NCBI GenBank assembly: GCA_001695595.3 | Contig: MBPM02000166.1 | Span: 24,026-88,025, forward strand | Length of the DNA stretch: 64,000 bases | Direction of reading: 5' to 3' | Source: Plasmopara viticola | Lineage: Eukaryota > Oomycota > Peronosporomycetes > Peronosporales > Peronosporaceae | In this document: one piece after another, positions 9,801-21,183 of the stretch | How the letters are laid out: every line of letters begins with the position of its first letter | Position numbering within the stretch: position 1 is the stretch's first letter | The notes under the pieces: generated by a model | Databases searched by the model: none | Told to the model about the DNA's origin: nothing | What the model saw: the letters and a program-made list of their open reading frames with translations, nothing else | Position numbers and translations under genes: made by a program

Positions 9801-10960
9801 GAACTTTAAAGTCAAAGGCCGAGTCTTGGTTGTAGCAGCGAGACCGGGTCACGCAGTCGCGGTATGTGTCTAGTGCAGCTCGAAAGGCCTCTTGGGAGGT
9901 TGCGTCTCGCTTGTTATGGTACCGCATTGCTGCTTGATCTAGCGTGATTTGTGCGGCTGTAATGGCGACGTCGTTTTGGCTGCGTAGCTTACGTTGGAGG
10001 GCCTGTAGCTGGCGCCGCATAAATTTCTTCCACTGCTCCCAGACTTTGCCTGGGTTCGATGCAGTCTGGAGATTCTCGAGCACCTGTCGGGCTTCACCAC
10101 AGATGGCATCGACAACATCGGAGTACTCAAGAAGATACTCCGGAAAGCGCCAGTAGCCATATCCGTGGAGTTGAGACACCGAGCGCAAGGTTACTGTGTG
10201 CGCCAGGTGGTCACCAGCACCTTTGGGCTCAAAGTACTTAGAGTCGCCGTACAACGCGTTGCAGAAGTCTTCCGACAACATAGCATAGTCAAGTCGGTTC
10301 TGCCTCGGCTGGGGGCCAGTGTATATGCGCTCGTCTTGGTGGTGGATCCGCCAGGCATCTACGACACCTAGCTGGCTCAGCCAGCTCATACAAGCGCTGC
10401 GGCCCGGGCGAGCAAGCAAGCGTGGCTGGGATGAGTCGAGGCTGGGGTTCAGCGGCGTGTTCAAATCGCCGAGGACTATGTGCGTTGCATTGTCCTCAAA
10501 GCGGTCCACTGGAAGATGGTTGAAGAACACAGCTTTTTCGTGGTCGTCCACCGGCGAGTACACATTGTGGATGTACACAGGTGCACTGACGACCACCAAT
10601 CGAACAACTAGATAGCGTCCCGGACAGTCAGCTCGCGAAGCTCTTCGGCCGCATCGAAGCCTGGAAAGTCGTAGCGAAGCACAGTGAGCACTCCGCCAGA
10701 TCGGTGTGTTGTCTGTGTGGCACTGACTGCACCAGGGTCGCTGACGAATAGCTTGTGCCTGAAACGGGCCTGAAGGTTAAATTTGAAGGTGTCAAGATGG
10801 TGGCAATCGCGGAATTTGGTCTCCTGGATGCAAGAGAGGCTGTGCTTCTCGAGCAAATTCTCGATTAGTAGGTGCCGTTTTTCTTGATCCCGTTGGTATT
10901 AACGGTCAGCAAGCTGACTTCTTGCCACGAGACCTCGGGTGCGTCCACGCGTGGGACCAC
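6826..10960 (-). pseudogene. LINE B ORF2: APE endonuclease and reverse transcriptase (copy 1, several frameshifts)
   Basis: The product is an element-encoded replicase of about 1,378 residues. The N-terminal endonuclease has VNTNGI, QETKF, GDLN (codons at 10459-10470), RLDY and GDHLAH in the order of the exonuclease-endonuclease-phosphatase fold. The reverse transcriptase has APGMDGL, LDFEKAYDRV, GVKQGDPLS and FADD (codons at 8780-8791). Near the C-terminus is a C-X4-C-X7-H-X4-C motif, seen whole in copy 2. No RNase H domain is recognisable. Frame breaks lie near 10890, 10622, 9716 and 7263, with more close to the C-terminus; each is a one-base difference from copy 2. The frame opens just before the ORF1 stop and has no ATG before the endonuclease. 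Confidence 0.88.
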
Positions 10961-10961
10961 C

Positions 10962-13549
10962 TTAGCACCTTAAGGCGAGCGGTCCAGTCACAAGCACAGA
11001 CTGACCGTCGACTTGCTGGAGCTGGAGCACATCCGCGTTCTCTGGGAAGTAATGGCCGCAGTCACGAAGGTACTCGAGGTCTTCGAGTATATCCCCTTGC
11101 CACTGGACTGCTTCCCAAATCTTGAAGCAGTGTGTGCCGATCTCGGAGCGAAGCAGGACCAACAACATATTGGGGTGAAGAAGACGTCGGTTGTGCGCTG
11201 GTATCCAAGGCACCGACCACCCGGTCAGACGCTGGAGCCAGTAGTCCTTTTCAAAGATCTGGGGCGCTGTGCACATCAACATCAACTCAAAGAGGGACAG
11301 CGCCCTAGTCGCACGCACAATAGTTGGTGTGTCCGGGTTGTTCCACCACTGGGCAACGCATCGGAATACACCGTCACGCGTCTTAGGCACCTTGGTGCCG
11401 AGATACTTGGCCCACTTGCGAGCGAACGTATTCGTTTCGGTGTTGTCGGTCGCGCTTAAGATGCGATTGATCATGTGAAGCTGGGCCAGCTCGGTGACGC
11501 TGGGGCTCAGCTCACGCATCTCACGCAAGAGCGCGGTGTTAAACGCCATTGGAGCTTTAACGGACCCCATGAACGTCAGCGTGTCGGGGTTGTTCGTCGT
11601 GCGAAGCGACTTGCGAAGGCCACTCACCATGGTGTCGGCGGCGGCCAAGCGATCCGGAAGCAGCTGGAGATCGGCTGTCTGTTCAGTAGCCTCCATCTCG
11701 CTGACAATCTCTTGGATTGGAGTAGGCTCTTTGGTTTTCACCACTCTGGTGTGGTGTTTGGTCAGAAAGTGACTGGCTTCTTTGCTGTCAGTCAGGTTGC
11801 GCGGCGCCTGCACCTTGCGTGGCACAATTTGAAACCGTGGGATCTCGACCTCATCGAGCGTTGCTGGGCAGCAGTCAAACTCGACCTCGACATTGCTGAG
11901 CACGTCGAAATAGTTGCTTGTCGTGACGCCGGTGAGAGGTTTCGGACGAGATTTCATCAGCATATTGGCAAAGTCTTCATCAGCACGAGAACGTTTGCCT
12001 TTGCGTTTGCCACCGACCCTGGGCACCAACTCAGATTGGGCAGTCGGTGGTGGTGGGAGCAAGAGCAACGGAGACGATGTCGGGCTGCTTGGTGGCGACA
12101 CGACTTGGGAGCCTGCAGTGCTTAGGGACAGCTCACTAGGCTCTAAGGTATCAGTCGGTGCTGCAACGATAGCAGTGGTCGCGGCAGAGTCTTCACGGAT
12201 CGATCGTTGGAGCGACGTTTCCTGCACGCCACGACGTACCACGGCAGCATAAGATGGCTGCGACGGGCATTTATCTGGCCGCCTTTGGCTAGTGTTGGAG
12301 GATGGACCACCGTCTCTAGCTAAGTCGAGCGCGTGGATTGAGCGTTGACCGAACGACATGCGTTGGGTTGGAAACGGAGCGTTTTTTGTGTGTACTGGGT
12401 AAATGCGTCCAGCAAAAACGAGCTGGTCGCACACAGTACCACTTATCACGAGCTCCGGAGGGCAATGGCTAGAGCGGAAGTACACACGCCAAGTGGCGGT
12501 GGTGATCACCGCGTCCAGATTTACATCGCGGAAAGTGCCGTAGATCGGCTGCGTACCGAGCTCGAAGAAGCGTTTCAACATGAGATCAGCATCGAAGTCA
12601 CTGTCGACACTTGACACATCAATAAAGAAGCGGTCGGCAAGGATGTCAAACCCGCCGAATCGGTACCTGCCTCCGAGGATCTTGACTTCCTGGCCAGCAA
12701 GACTCTGGCAGGCTTCTTTCGTCTTCACCTTGACGCGGATGTTGCCGCCGGGAGCTTTGGTCAGCTGACCTAGTTGCTGCTGGTCGATTTGCTGTTGTAC
12801 GACAGGGTTGCCCTGGTCCTTGAGCAACGACGCGAGGATTTTGCTTGGTGCAGTGCGCTGGAAGGCGTGTCCAGTCTCGATGACCATTACATAGCGTGCA
12901 CGAGGCAGCGCGTATGGACGAGCTCGGTCAATCGAGGCGGCGAGTTGGCTCCAATCGCCTCCGGCTTCATAAAGAGCATCAATGGTTTCGATGTCCATCG
13001 CCTTGGGGCGGGGCATCTCGACACGCGGCGGGGCGGGTGCCTCAACGTTGTCGCGGCGGATCTCCGTAGAACGTTGAAGCAGGGCACGAAGCGTTGGCAT
13101 GCGCGTTGGTGCGCTCGCAGTCGAACGCGTGCGAGTTGCTGCGGTTTGCGGGAGAGCACTGGCGTTAGTTGGTGGCGTATATTGGCGTGTGTCGCTGTTG
13201 GGCTGCACATCTTCCACAAAATCCTGCGAAGCAGGTGGCTTGTGCGCAGGCGTGACCCGCAGCTGCACGATCATGCCATCACTTGTTTCGTGCGAGGCTT
13301 GCGACACAGAACCAGCGTTACTACCCTGGTCGTGCATAAACACGAAGCTTCGATGGAACCGTGAATCCCACCGGCATCTGGGTTGTTGGGTACGGACCCA
13401 GCTGAACTGTCGCTTGGTAGGGTTGCGGAACCTTCTATAGGCGATGGGTCGTGGGTACGTGCGGGGGAAGATGGGCGTAGAATCAGCTCACCCATCTCAC
13501 AATCAGCTTGCGCTGACTCTAAGAAAGGGCAACTGGCTTCGGTGTCCAT
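10962..13549 (-). pseudogene. LINE B ORF1 protein (copy 1, one frameshift near the N-terminus)
   Basis: Copy 2 shows that the protein starts with MDTEASC (13549 here) and ends with LALRC-stop, about 862 residues. In copy 1 a T is missing near 13330 (CCTGGTCGTG against CCTGGTTCGTG), so the long open frame begins only at 13343. After a low-complexity N-terminus, two blocks match LINE A ORF1: a core from GGDWSQLAAS through VCDQLVF, whose strand pattern could fit an RRM-like fold, and a C-terminal block from AQLHMINRILSAT to VQWQGDILEDLEYL. I see no CCHC zinc knuckle. An RNA-binding role is expected for LINE ORF1 and is inferred here. Confidence 0.85.
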
Positions 13550-13639
13550 TGGGGGAAAGGCTTGCTTGGGTGCTTGAGAAACTGGATACTTCGAAACTTG
13601 ACTTGGTCGACTTGAGCACGACGAGGCAAATTGAGAAGT

Positions 13640-13720
13640 GACAGCTTGGCCGAGTGGTTAAGGCGTTAGCCTGCTAAGTTAATGGGGTAACCCGCGTGAG
13701 TTCGAATCTCACAGCTGTCG
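13640..13720 (+). tRNA. tRNA-Ser(GCU), rebuilt next to LINE B copy 1
   Basis: A consensus gene whose first 15 nt are the right-hand target duplication. It reads away from the element 5' end, so the insertion cost no tRNA-Ser gene. Confidence 0.97.
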
Positions 13721-14295
13721 CATTATTACAATTTATGTCAGTCAGCCAATGACCTTTTCATTTGCCTTCCAAACATTCAAGCTTTTTGCCCATCGAGTAG
13801 GTTTGCCCATCGGATGACATGCGCTTAATTCGGGACAAACCGAGATGCTCTTTATGAAAGTGAGTTGGGATCTGAGGTCCAAGCACGCGATTTGAAGCTT
13901 TTTTTATGCATCGCTCAATAGGATTATTTTGGTGATCAGCCGTACAAGTTAAAGCGGTACAGATAGTATTAGCGCGGCCCTGTGCAAGGACTTTACGCAT
14001 TAACGAGAAGTATTGCACTTTCATTTGGATTTGAAGCCATGACTCGGCTCGTTGTCATCTTTCATGTCAGCTCAATTACAGTAGACATCGTTTGTTATCT
14101 AAATTAATTAGCGAGGTGAGGCTTGTGTTAGTTCTATACATACCAGCTGTTGTTGCTGTAACGCATAAGTGTTATTTCTTACGCGCACCGCAACTAATGT
14201 AGAGACATTATGATGCTAATAGACCCACTGCGCTTTTGTTTGCGCTTGAACTTGCGTGTATTATTAGTTGTGTGTAAGCTACCTACGGTTGCCAC

Positions 14296-14367
14296 GCCCC
14301 TATAGCTCAGTGGTAGAGCACTCGCTTCGTAAGCGAAAGGTCGGTGGTTCGATCCCGCCTGGGGGCT
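14296..14367 (+). tRNA. tRNA-Thr(CGU)
   Basis: Identical to the consensus copy at 5199. The following spacer already has the central-type GTCTGATGG. Confidence 0.97.
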
Positions 14368-14915
14368 CTTCTTACCATTTTATACTGCTTCTTCACGTAT
14401 ATTTGGTCAGAGCAATTGAGTAAGCTATTCGCCGCTCATTTCATAATCTATTTGTCATGCACTTGTCTTGTGGTGGTTTGTGGTGGGGCGCATACTGTTC
14501 GATTGGTGCGCACGGCACCTTCACACACGGTATGACTGTCTGATGGAAGAAAAAGCCTAACGCCAGGACTATGCAAGTAAGCTATTGCAATTGTGATTGT
14601 GGTTAGCATCGAAGACGTTAGAAAGGGGTGACAGCTCGTTTTCTCTGTGATCTAAAAAGTCATCTCCTTCGCATGGTATCATTTTCTCAAACTTGTACGT
14701 ATATACATCCTCGAACTTGACATGCCGACCGAAAAAAGAATCAATGCATCTAGCTGCTATTGGGCGGCCGCTTTCGAGTTTTTTTTAGCGTACTACGCTT
14801 TGTGTCATGTGCTATACTTTAATGTGTCGCACGAGCGATTTGCATGACTATGGTGGTATGCATGAGTAAGGGTGGAAAAAGTTTGTAATCAGTGTATCAG
14901 TTAACAGCCAGGGAT

Positions 14916-14996
14916 GACAGCTTGGCCGAGTGGTTAAGGCGTTAGCCTGCTAAGTTAATGGGGTAACCCGCGTGAGTTCGAATCTCACAGCTGTCG
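14916..14996 (+). tRNA. tRNA-Ser(GCU)
   Basis: Consensus copy; the rearranged stretch starts 36 nt downstream. Confidence 0.97.
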
Positions 14997-15031
14997 CATT
15001 ATTACAATTTATGTCAGTCAGCCAATGACCT

Positions 15032-15138
15032 TTTCATTTGCCTTCCAAACATTCAAGCTTTTTGCCCATCGAGTAGGTTTGCCCCGTTTCATTTGCCTTC
15101 CAAACATTCAAGCTTTTTGCCCATCGAGTAGGTTTGCC
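15032..15138 (+). repeat. Local 52-bp duplication in the degenerate unit
   Basis: The stretch from TTTCATTTGCC to GAGTAGGTTTGCC occurs at 15032-15083 and again at 15087-15138, once in all other units. The next 170 bp lack several 4-12 nt words present elsewhere, including parts of the U6-like core. Confidence 0.85.
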
Positions 15139-15601
15139 GGATGACATGCGCTTAATACAAACCGAGATGCTCTTTATGAAAGTGAACCGGGATCTGAGGT
15201 AAGCACGCATTTGAATTATGCATCGCTCAATAGGATTATTTTGGTGATCAGCCGTACAAGTTAAAGCGGTACAGATAGTATTATCCCTGTCAAGGACTTT
15301 ATTTAACGAGAAGTATTGCAGTTTCATTTGGATTTTGAAGCCATGACTCGGCTCGTTGTCATCTTTCATGTCAGCTCAATTACAGTAGACATCGTTTGTT
15401 ATCTAAATTAATTAGCGAGGTGAGGCTTGTGTTAGTTCTATACATACCAGCTGTTGTTGCTGTAACGCATAAGTGTTATTTCTTACGCGCACCGCAACTA
15501 ATGTAGAGACATTATGATGCTAGTAGACCCACTGCGCTCTTTGTTTGCGCTTGAAACTTGCGTGTATTATTAGTTGTGTGTAAGCTACCTACGGTTGCCA
15601 C

Positions 15602-15639
15602 GCCCCTATAGCTCAGTGGTAGAGCACTCGCTTCGTAAG
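15602..15639 (+). pseudogene. Truncated tRNA-Thr (5' half)
   Basis: It matches tRNA-Thr through the anticodon (TTCGTAAG) and then joins TCAGTCAGCCAATGACC, the sequence normally 20 nt past tRNA-Ser. About 0.6 kb of unit, including the tRNA-Thr 3' half and a tRNA-Ser, was deleted. A second junction near 16091 (GATGCTATTTGTCATG) removes another tRNA-Thr. Confidence 0.92.
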
Positions 15640-16576
15640 TCAGTCAGCCAATGACCGTTTCATTTGCCTTCCAAACATTCAAGCTTTTTGCCCATGAGTA
15701 GGTTTGCCCATCGGATGACATGCGCTTAATTCGGGACAAACCGAGATGCTCTTTATGGTGAAGGGATCTGAGGTCTTTGAAGCTTATGCATCGCTCAATT
15801 TTTTTGGTGATCAGCCGTACAAGTTAAAGCTACAGATAGTATTAGCGCGGCCCTGTGCAAGGACTTTACGCATTAACGAGAAGTATTGCACTTTCATTTG
15901 GATTTTGAAGCCATGACTCGGCTCGTTGTCATCTTTCATGTCAGCTCAATTACAGTAGACATCGTTTGTTATCTAAATTAATTAGCGAGGTGAGGCTTGT
16001 GTTAGTTCTATACATACCAGCTGTTGTTGCTGTAACGCATAAGTGTTATTTCTTACGCGCACCGCAACTAATGTAGAGACATTATGATGCTATTTGTCAT
16101 GCACTTACGGTCTTGTGTGGTGAGTTTGTGGTGGGGCGCATACTGTTCGATTGGTGCGCACGGCGCCTTCACACACGGTATGACTGTCTGATGGAAGAAA
16201 AAAGCCTAACGCCAGGGCTATGCAAGTAAGCTATTGCAATTGTGATTGCAGGGGGATTCTGGTTAGCATCGAAGACGTTAGAAAGGGGTGACAGCTCGTT
16301 TTCTCTGTGATCTAAAAAGTCATCTCCTTCGCATGGTATCATTTTCTCAAACTTGTACGTATATACATCCTCGAACTTGACATGCCGACCAAAAAAAGAA
16401 TCAATGCATCTAGCTGCTATTGGGCGGCCGCTTTCGAGTGTTTTTTTAGCGTACTACGCTTTGTGTCATGTGCTATACTTTAATGTGTCGCACGAGCGAT
16501 TTGCATGACTATGGTGGTATGCATGAGTAAGGGTGGAAAAAGTTTGTAATCAGTGTATCAGTTAACAGCCAGGGAT

Positions 16577-16657
16577 GACAGCTTGGCCGAGTGGTTAAGG
16601 CGTTAGCCTGCTAAGTTAATGGGGTAACCCGCGTGAGTTCGAATCTCACAGCTGTCG
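16577..16657 (+). tRNA. tRNA-Ser(GCU)
   Basis: Consensus copy. From here on, the downstream T4 is changed to GTTT. Confidence 0.97.
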
Positions 16658-16719
16658 CATTATTACAATTTATGTCAGTCAGCCAATGACCGTTTCATTT
16701 GCCTTCCAAACATTCAAGC

Positions 16720-16724
16720 TTTTT
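16720..16724 (+). terminator. Likely Pol III terminator of tRNA-Ser in central-type units
   Basis: With CCTTTTC changed to CCGTTTC, the first run of four or more T after tRNA-Ser is this TTTTT, about 63 nt past the 3' end, predicting a longer precursor trailer. Confidence 0.45.
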
Positions 16725-17235
16725 GCCCATCGAGTAGGTTTGCCCATCGGATGACATGCGCTTAATTCGGGACAAACCGAGATGCTCTTTATGAAAGTGA
16801 ACCGGGATCTGAGGTTCAAGCACGCAATTTGAAGCTTTTTTTATGCATCGCTCAATAGGATTATTTTGGTGATCAGCCGTACAAGTTAAAGCGGTACAGA
16901 TAGTATTAGCGCGGCCCTGTGCAAGGACTTTACGCATTAACGAGAAGTATTGCAGTTTCATTTGGATTTTGAAGCCATGACTCGGCTCGTTGTCATCTTT
17001 CATGTCAGCTCAATTACAGTAGACATCGTTTGTTATCTAAATTAATTAGCGAGGTGAGGCTTGTGTTAGTTCTATACATACCAGCTGTTGTTGCTGTAAC
17101 GCATAAGTGTTATTTCTTACGCGCACCGCAACTAATGTAGAGACATTATGATGCTAGTAGACCCACTGCGCTCTTTGTTTGCGCTTGAAACTTGCGTGTA
17201 TTATTAGTTGTGTGTAAGCTACCTACGGTTGCCAC

Positions 17236-17307
17236 GCCCCTATAGCTCAGTGGTAGAGCACTCGCTTCGTAAGCGAAAGGTCGGTGGTTCGATCCCGCCT
17301 GGGGGCT
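17236..17307 (+). tRNA. tRNA-Thr(CGU)
   Basis: Consensus copy with the C27.A43 mismatch. Confidence 0.97.
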
Positions 17308-17868
17308 CTTCTTACCATTTTATACTGCTTCTTCACGTACATTTGGTCAGAGCAATTGAGTAAGCTATTCGCCGCTCATTTCATAATCTATTTGTCATGC
17401 ACTTGTCTTGTGGTGGTTTGTGGTGGGGCGCATACTGTTCGATTGGTGCGCACGGCGCCTTCACACACGGTATGACTGTCTGATGGAAGAAAAAAGCCTA
17501 ACGCCAGGGCTATGCAAGTAAGCTATTGCAATTGTGATTGCAGGGGGATTGTGGTTAGCATCGAAGACGTTAGAAAGGGGTGACAGCTCGTTTTCTCTGT
17601 GATCTAAAAAGTCATCTCCTTCGCATGGTATCATTTTCTCAAACTTGTACGTATATACATCCTCGAACTTGACATGCCGACCGAAAAAAAGAATCAATGC
17701 ATCTAGCTGCTATTGGGCGGCCGCTTTCGAGTGTTTTTTAGCGTACTACGCTTTGTGTCATGTGCTATACTTTAATGTGTCGCACGAGCGATTTGCATGA
17801 CTATGGTGGTATGCATGAGTAAGGGTGGAAAAAGTTTGTAATCAGTGTATCAGTTAACAGCCAGGGAT

Positions 17869-17949
17869 GACAGCTTGGCCGAGTGGTTAAGGCGTTAGCC
17901 TGCTAAGTTAATGGGGTAACCCGCGTGAGTTCGAATCTCACAGCTGTCG
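17869..17949 (+). tRNA. tRNA-Ser(GCU)
   Basis: Consensus copy; the downstream spacer has GAACCGGGATCTG, shared with units near 16.8 and 58.4 kb. Confidence 0.97.
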
Positions 17950-18525
17950 CATTATTACAATTTATGTCAGTCAGCCAATGACCGTTTCATTTGCCTTCCA
18001 AACATTCAAGCTTTTTGCCCATCGAGTAGGTTTGCCCATCGGATGACATGCGCTTAATTCGGGACAAACCGAGATGCTCTTTATGAAAGTGAACCGGGAT
18101 CTGAGGTTCAAGCACGCATTTGAACTTTTTTTATGCATCGCTCAATAGGATTATTTTGGTGATCAGCCGTACAAGTTAAAGCGGTACAGATAGTATTAGC
18201 GCGGCCCTGTGCAAGGACTTTACGCATTAACGAGAAGTATTGCACTTTCATTTGGATTTTGAAGCCATGACTCGGCTCGTTGTCATCTTTCATGTCAGCT
18301 CAATTACAGTAGACATCGTTTGTTATCTAAATTAATTAGCGAGGTGAGGCTTGTGTTAGTTCTATACATACCAGCTGTTGTTGCTGTAACGCATAAGTGT
18401 TATTTCTTACGCGCACCGCAACTAATGTAGAGACATTATGATGCTAATAGACCCACTGCGCTCTTTGTTTGCGCTTGAAACTTGCGTGTATTATTAGTTG
18501 TGTGTAAGCTACCTACGGTTGCCAC

Positions 18526-18597
18526 GCCCCTATAGCTCAGTGGTAGAGCACTCGCTTCGTAAGCGAAAGGTCGGTGGTTCGATCCCGCCTGGGGGCT
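18526..18597 (+). tRNA. tRNA-Thr(CGU)
   Basis: Consensus copy. Confidence 0.97.
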
Positions 18598-19159
18598 CTT
18601 CTTACCATTTTATACTGCTTCTTCACGTATATTTGGTCAGAGCAATTGAGTAAGCTATTCGCCGCTCATTTCATAATCTATTTGTCATGCACTTGTCTTG
18701 TGGTGGTTTGTGGTGGGGCGCATACTGTTCGATTGGTGCGCACGGCGCCTTCACACACGGTATGACTGTCTGATGGAAGAAAAAAGCCTAACGCCAGGGC
18801 TATGCAAGTAAGCTATTGCAATTGTGATTGCAGGGGGATTGTGGTTAGCATCGAAGACGTTAGAAAGGGGTGACAGCTCGTTTTCTCTGTGATCTAAAAA
18901 GTCATCTCCTTCGCATGGTATCATTTTCTCAAACTTGTACGTATATACATCCTCGAACTTGACATGCCGACCGAAAAAAAGAATCAATGCATCTAGCTGC
19001 TATTGGGCGGCCGCTTTCGAGTGTTTTTTTAGCGTACTACGCTTTGTGTCATGTGCTATACTTTAATGTGTCGCACGAGCGATTTGCATGACTATGGTGG
19101 TATGCATGAGTAAGGGTGGAAAAAGTTTGTAATCAGTGTATCAGTTAACAGCCAGGGAT

Positions 19160-19240
19160 GACAGCTTGGCCGAGTGGTTAAGGCGTTAGCCTGCTAAGTT
19201 AATGGGGTAACCCGCGTGAGTTCGAATCTCACAGCTGTCG
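19160..19240 (+). tRNA. tRNA-Ser(GCU)
   Basis: Consensus copy; start of the run of units whose U6-like stretch has AAC instead of AGC. Confidence 0.97.
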
Positions 19241-19474
19241 CATTATTACAATTTATGTCAGTCAGCCAATGACCGTTTCATTTGCCTTCCAAACATTCAA
19301 GCTTTTTGCCCATCGAGTAGGTTTGCCCATCGGATGACATGCGCTTAATTCGGGACAAACCGAGATGCTCTTTATGAAAGTGAAGTGGGATCTGAGGTCC
19401 AAGCACGCGATTTGAAGCTTTTTTTATGCATCGCTCAATAGGATTATTTTGGTGATCAGCCGTACAAGTTAAAG

Positions 19475-19541
19475 CGGTACAGATAGTATTAACGCGGCCC
19501 TGTGCAAGGACTTTACGCATTAACGAGAAGTATTGCACTTT
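19475..19541 (+). ncRNA. U6 snRNA-like relic, central-type representative
   Basis: Same stretch as at 2301, but ATTAGC is ATTAAC, so the AGC triad that U6 needs for catalysis is lost. This change is present from about 19.4 to 46.6 kb. A T4 (GGATTTTGAAG) follows, where outer units have only TTT. Confidence 0.42.
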
Positions 19542-19818
19542 CATTTGGATTTTGAAGCCATGACTCGGCTCGTTGTCATCTTTCATGTCAGCTCAATTAC
19601 AGTAGACATCGTTTGTTATCTAAATTAATTAGCGAGGTGAGGCTTGTGTTAGTTCTATACATACCAGCTGTTGTTGCTGTAACGCATAAGTGTTATTTCT
19701 TACGCGCACCGCAACTAATGTAGAGACATTATGATGCTAATAGACCCACTGCGCTCTTTGTTTGCGCTTGAAACTTGCGTGTATTATTAGTTGTGTGTAA
19801 GCTACCTACGGTTGCCAC

Positions 19819-19890
19819 GCCCCTATAGCTCAGTGGTAGAGCACTCGCTTCGTAAGCGAAAGGTCGGTGGTTCGATCCCGCCTGGGGGCT
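19819..19890 (+). tRNA. tRNA-Thr(CGU)
   Basis: Consensus copy. Confidence 0.97.
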
Positions 19891-20452
19891 CTTCTTACCA
19901 TTTTATACTGCTTCTTCACGTATATTTGGTCAGAGCAATTGAGTAAGCTATTCGCCGCTCATTTCATAATCTATTTGTCATGCACTTGTCTTGTGGTGGT
20001 TTGTGGTGGGGCGCATACTGTTCGATTGGTGCGCACGGCGCCTTCACACACGGTATGACTGTCTGATGGAAGAAAAAAGCCTAACGCCAGGGCTATGCAA
20101 GTAAGCTATTGCAATTGTGATTGCAGGGGGATTGTGGTTAGCATCGAAGACGTTAAAAAGGGGTGACAGCTCGTTTTCTCTGTGATCTAAAAAGTCATCT
20201 CCTTCGCATGGTATCATTTTCTCAAACTTGTACGTATATACATCCTCGAACTTGACATGCCGACCGAAAAAAAGAATCAATGCATCTAGCTGCTATTGGG
20301 CGGCCGCTTTCGAGTGTTTTTTTAGCGTACTACGCTTTGTGTCATGTGCTATACTTTAATGTGTCGCACGAGCGATTTGCATGACTATGGTGGTATGCAT
20401 GAGTAAGGGTGGAAAAAGTTTGTAATCAGTGTATCAGTTAACAGCCAGGGAT

Positions 20453-20533
20453 GACAGCTTGGCCGAGTGGTTAAGGCGTTAGCCTGCTAAGTTAATGGGG
20501 TAACCCGCGTGAGTTCGAATCTCACAGCTGTCG
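20453..20533 (+). tRNA. tRNA-Ser(GCU)
   Basis: Consensus copy. Confidence 0.97.
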
Positions 20534-21111
20534 CATTATTACAATTTATGTCAGTCAGCCAATGACCGTTTCATTTGCCTTCCAAACATTCAAGCTTTTT
20601 GCCCATCGAGTAGGTTTGCCCATCGGATGACATGCGCTTAATTCGGGACAAACCGAGATGCTCTTTATGAAAGTGAAGTGGGATCTGAGGTCCAAGCACG
20701 CGATTTGAAGCTTTTTTTATGCATCGCTCAATAGGATTATTTTGGTGATCAGCCGTACAAGTTAAAGCGGTACAGATAGTATTAACGCGGCCCTGTGCAA
20801 GGACTTTACGCATTAACGAGAAGTATTGCACTTTCATTTGGATTTTGAAGCCATGACTCGGCTCGTTGTCATCTTTCATGTCAGCTCAATTACAGTAGAC
20901 ATCGTTTGTTATCTAAATTAATTAGCGAGGTGAGGCTTGTGTTAGTTCTATACATACCAGCTGTTGTTGCTGTAACGCATAAGTGTTATTTCTTACGCGC
21001 ACCGCAACTAATGTAGAGACATTATGATGCTAATAGACCCACTGCGCTCTTTGTTTGCGCTTGAAACTTGCGTGTATTATTAGTTGTGTGTAAGCTACCT
21101 ACGGTTGCCAC

Positions 21112-21183
21112 GCCCCTATAGCTCAGTGGTAGAGCACTCGCTTCGTAAGCGAAAGGTCGGTGGTTCGATCCCGCCTGGGGGCT
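21112..21183 (+). tRNA. tRNA-Thr(CGU)
   Basis: Consensus copy. Confidence 0.97.

Larger units (their letters stand above)
5836..13639 (-). mobile_element. LINE family B, copy 1, inserted in tRNA-Ser
   Basis: A full-length non-LTR retrotransposon of about 7.8 kb on the minus strand. From its 5' end it has a 90-nt 5' UTR, ORF1 (13549-10962), ORF2 with endonuclease and reverse transcriptase (about 10960-6826) and a 3' UTR of about 990 bp without a poly(A) tail. It is flanked by a 15-bp duplication of the tRNA-Ser 5' end (5821-5835 and 13640-13654). The complete tRNA-Ser lies head-to-head with the element 5' end. Against copy 2 (49146-56960) the coding part is almost identical, but each copy has its own single-base deletions. 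Confidence 0.96.

Noticed and set aside
11475..12125. Long + strand ORFs opposite LINE B ORF1 (up to 216 aa)
   Set aside because: They are antisense shadows of the GC-rich ORF1, with no recognisable domain.
17461..17697. 78-aa minus-strand ORF (MILFFGRHVKF...) in central units
   Set aside because: Its ATG exists only through an AGAATC insertion absent from outer units, and variants within it change amino acids (S to F). Not supported as a gene.
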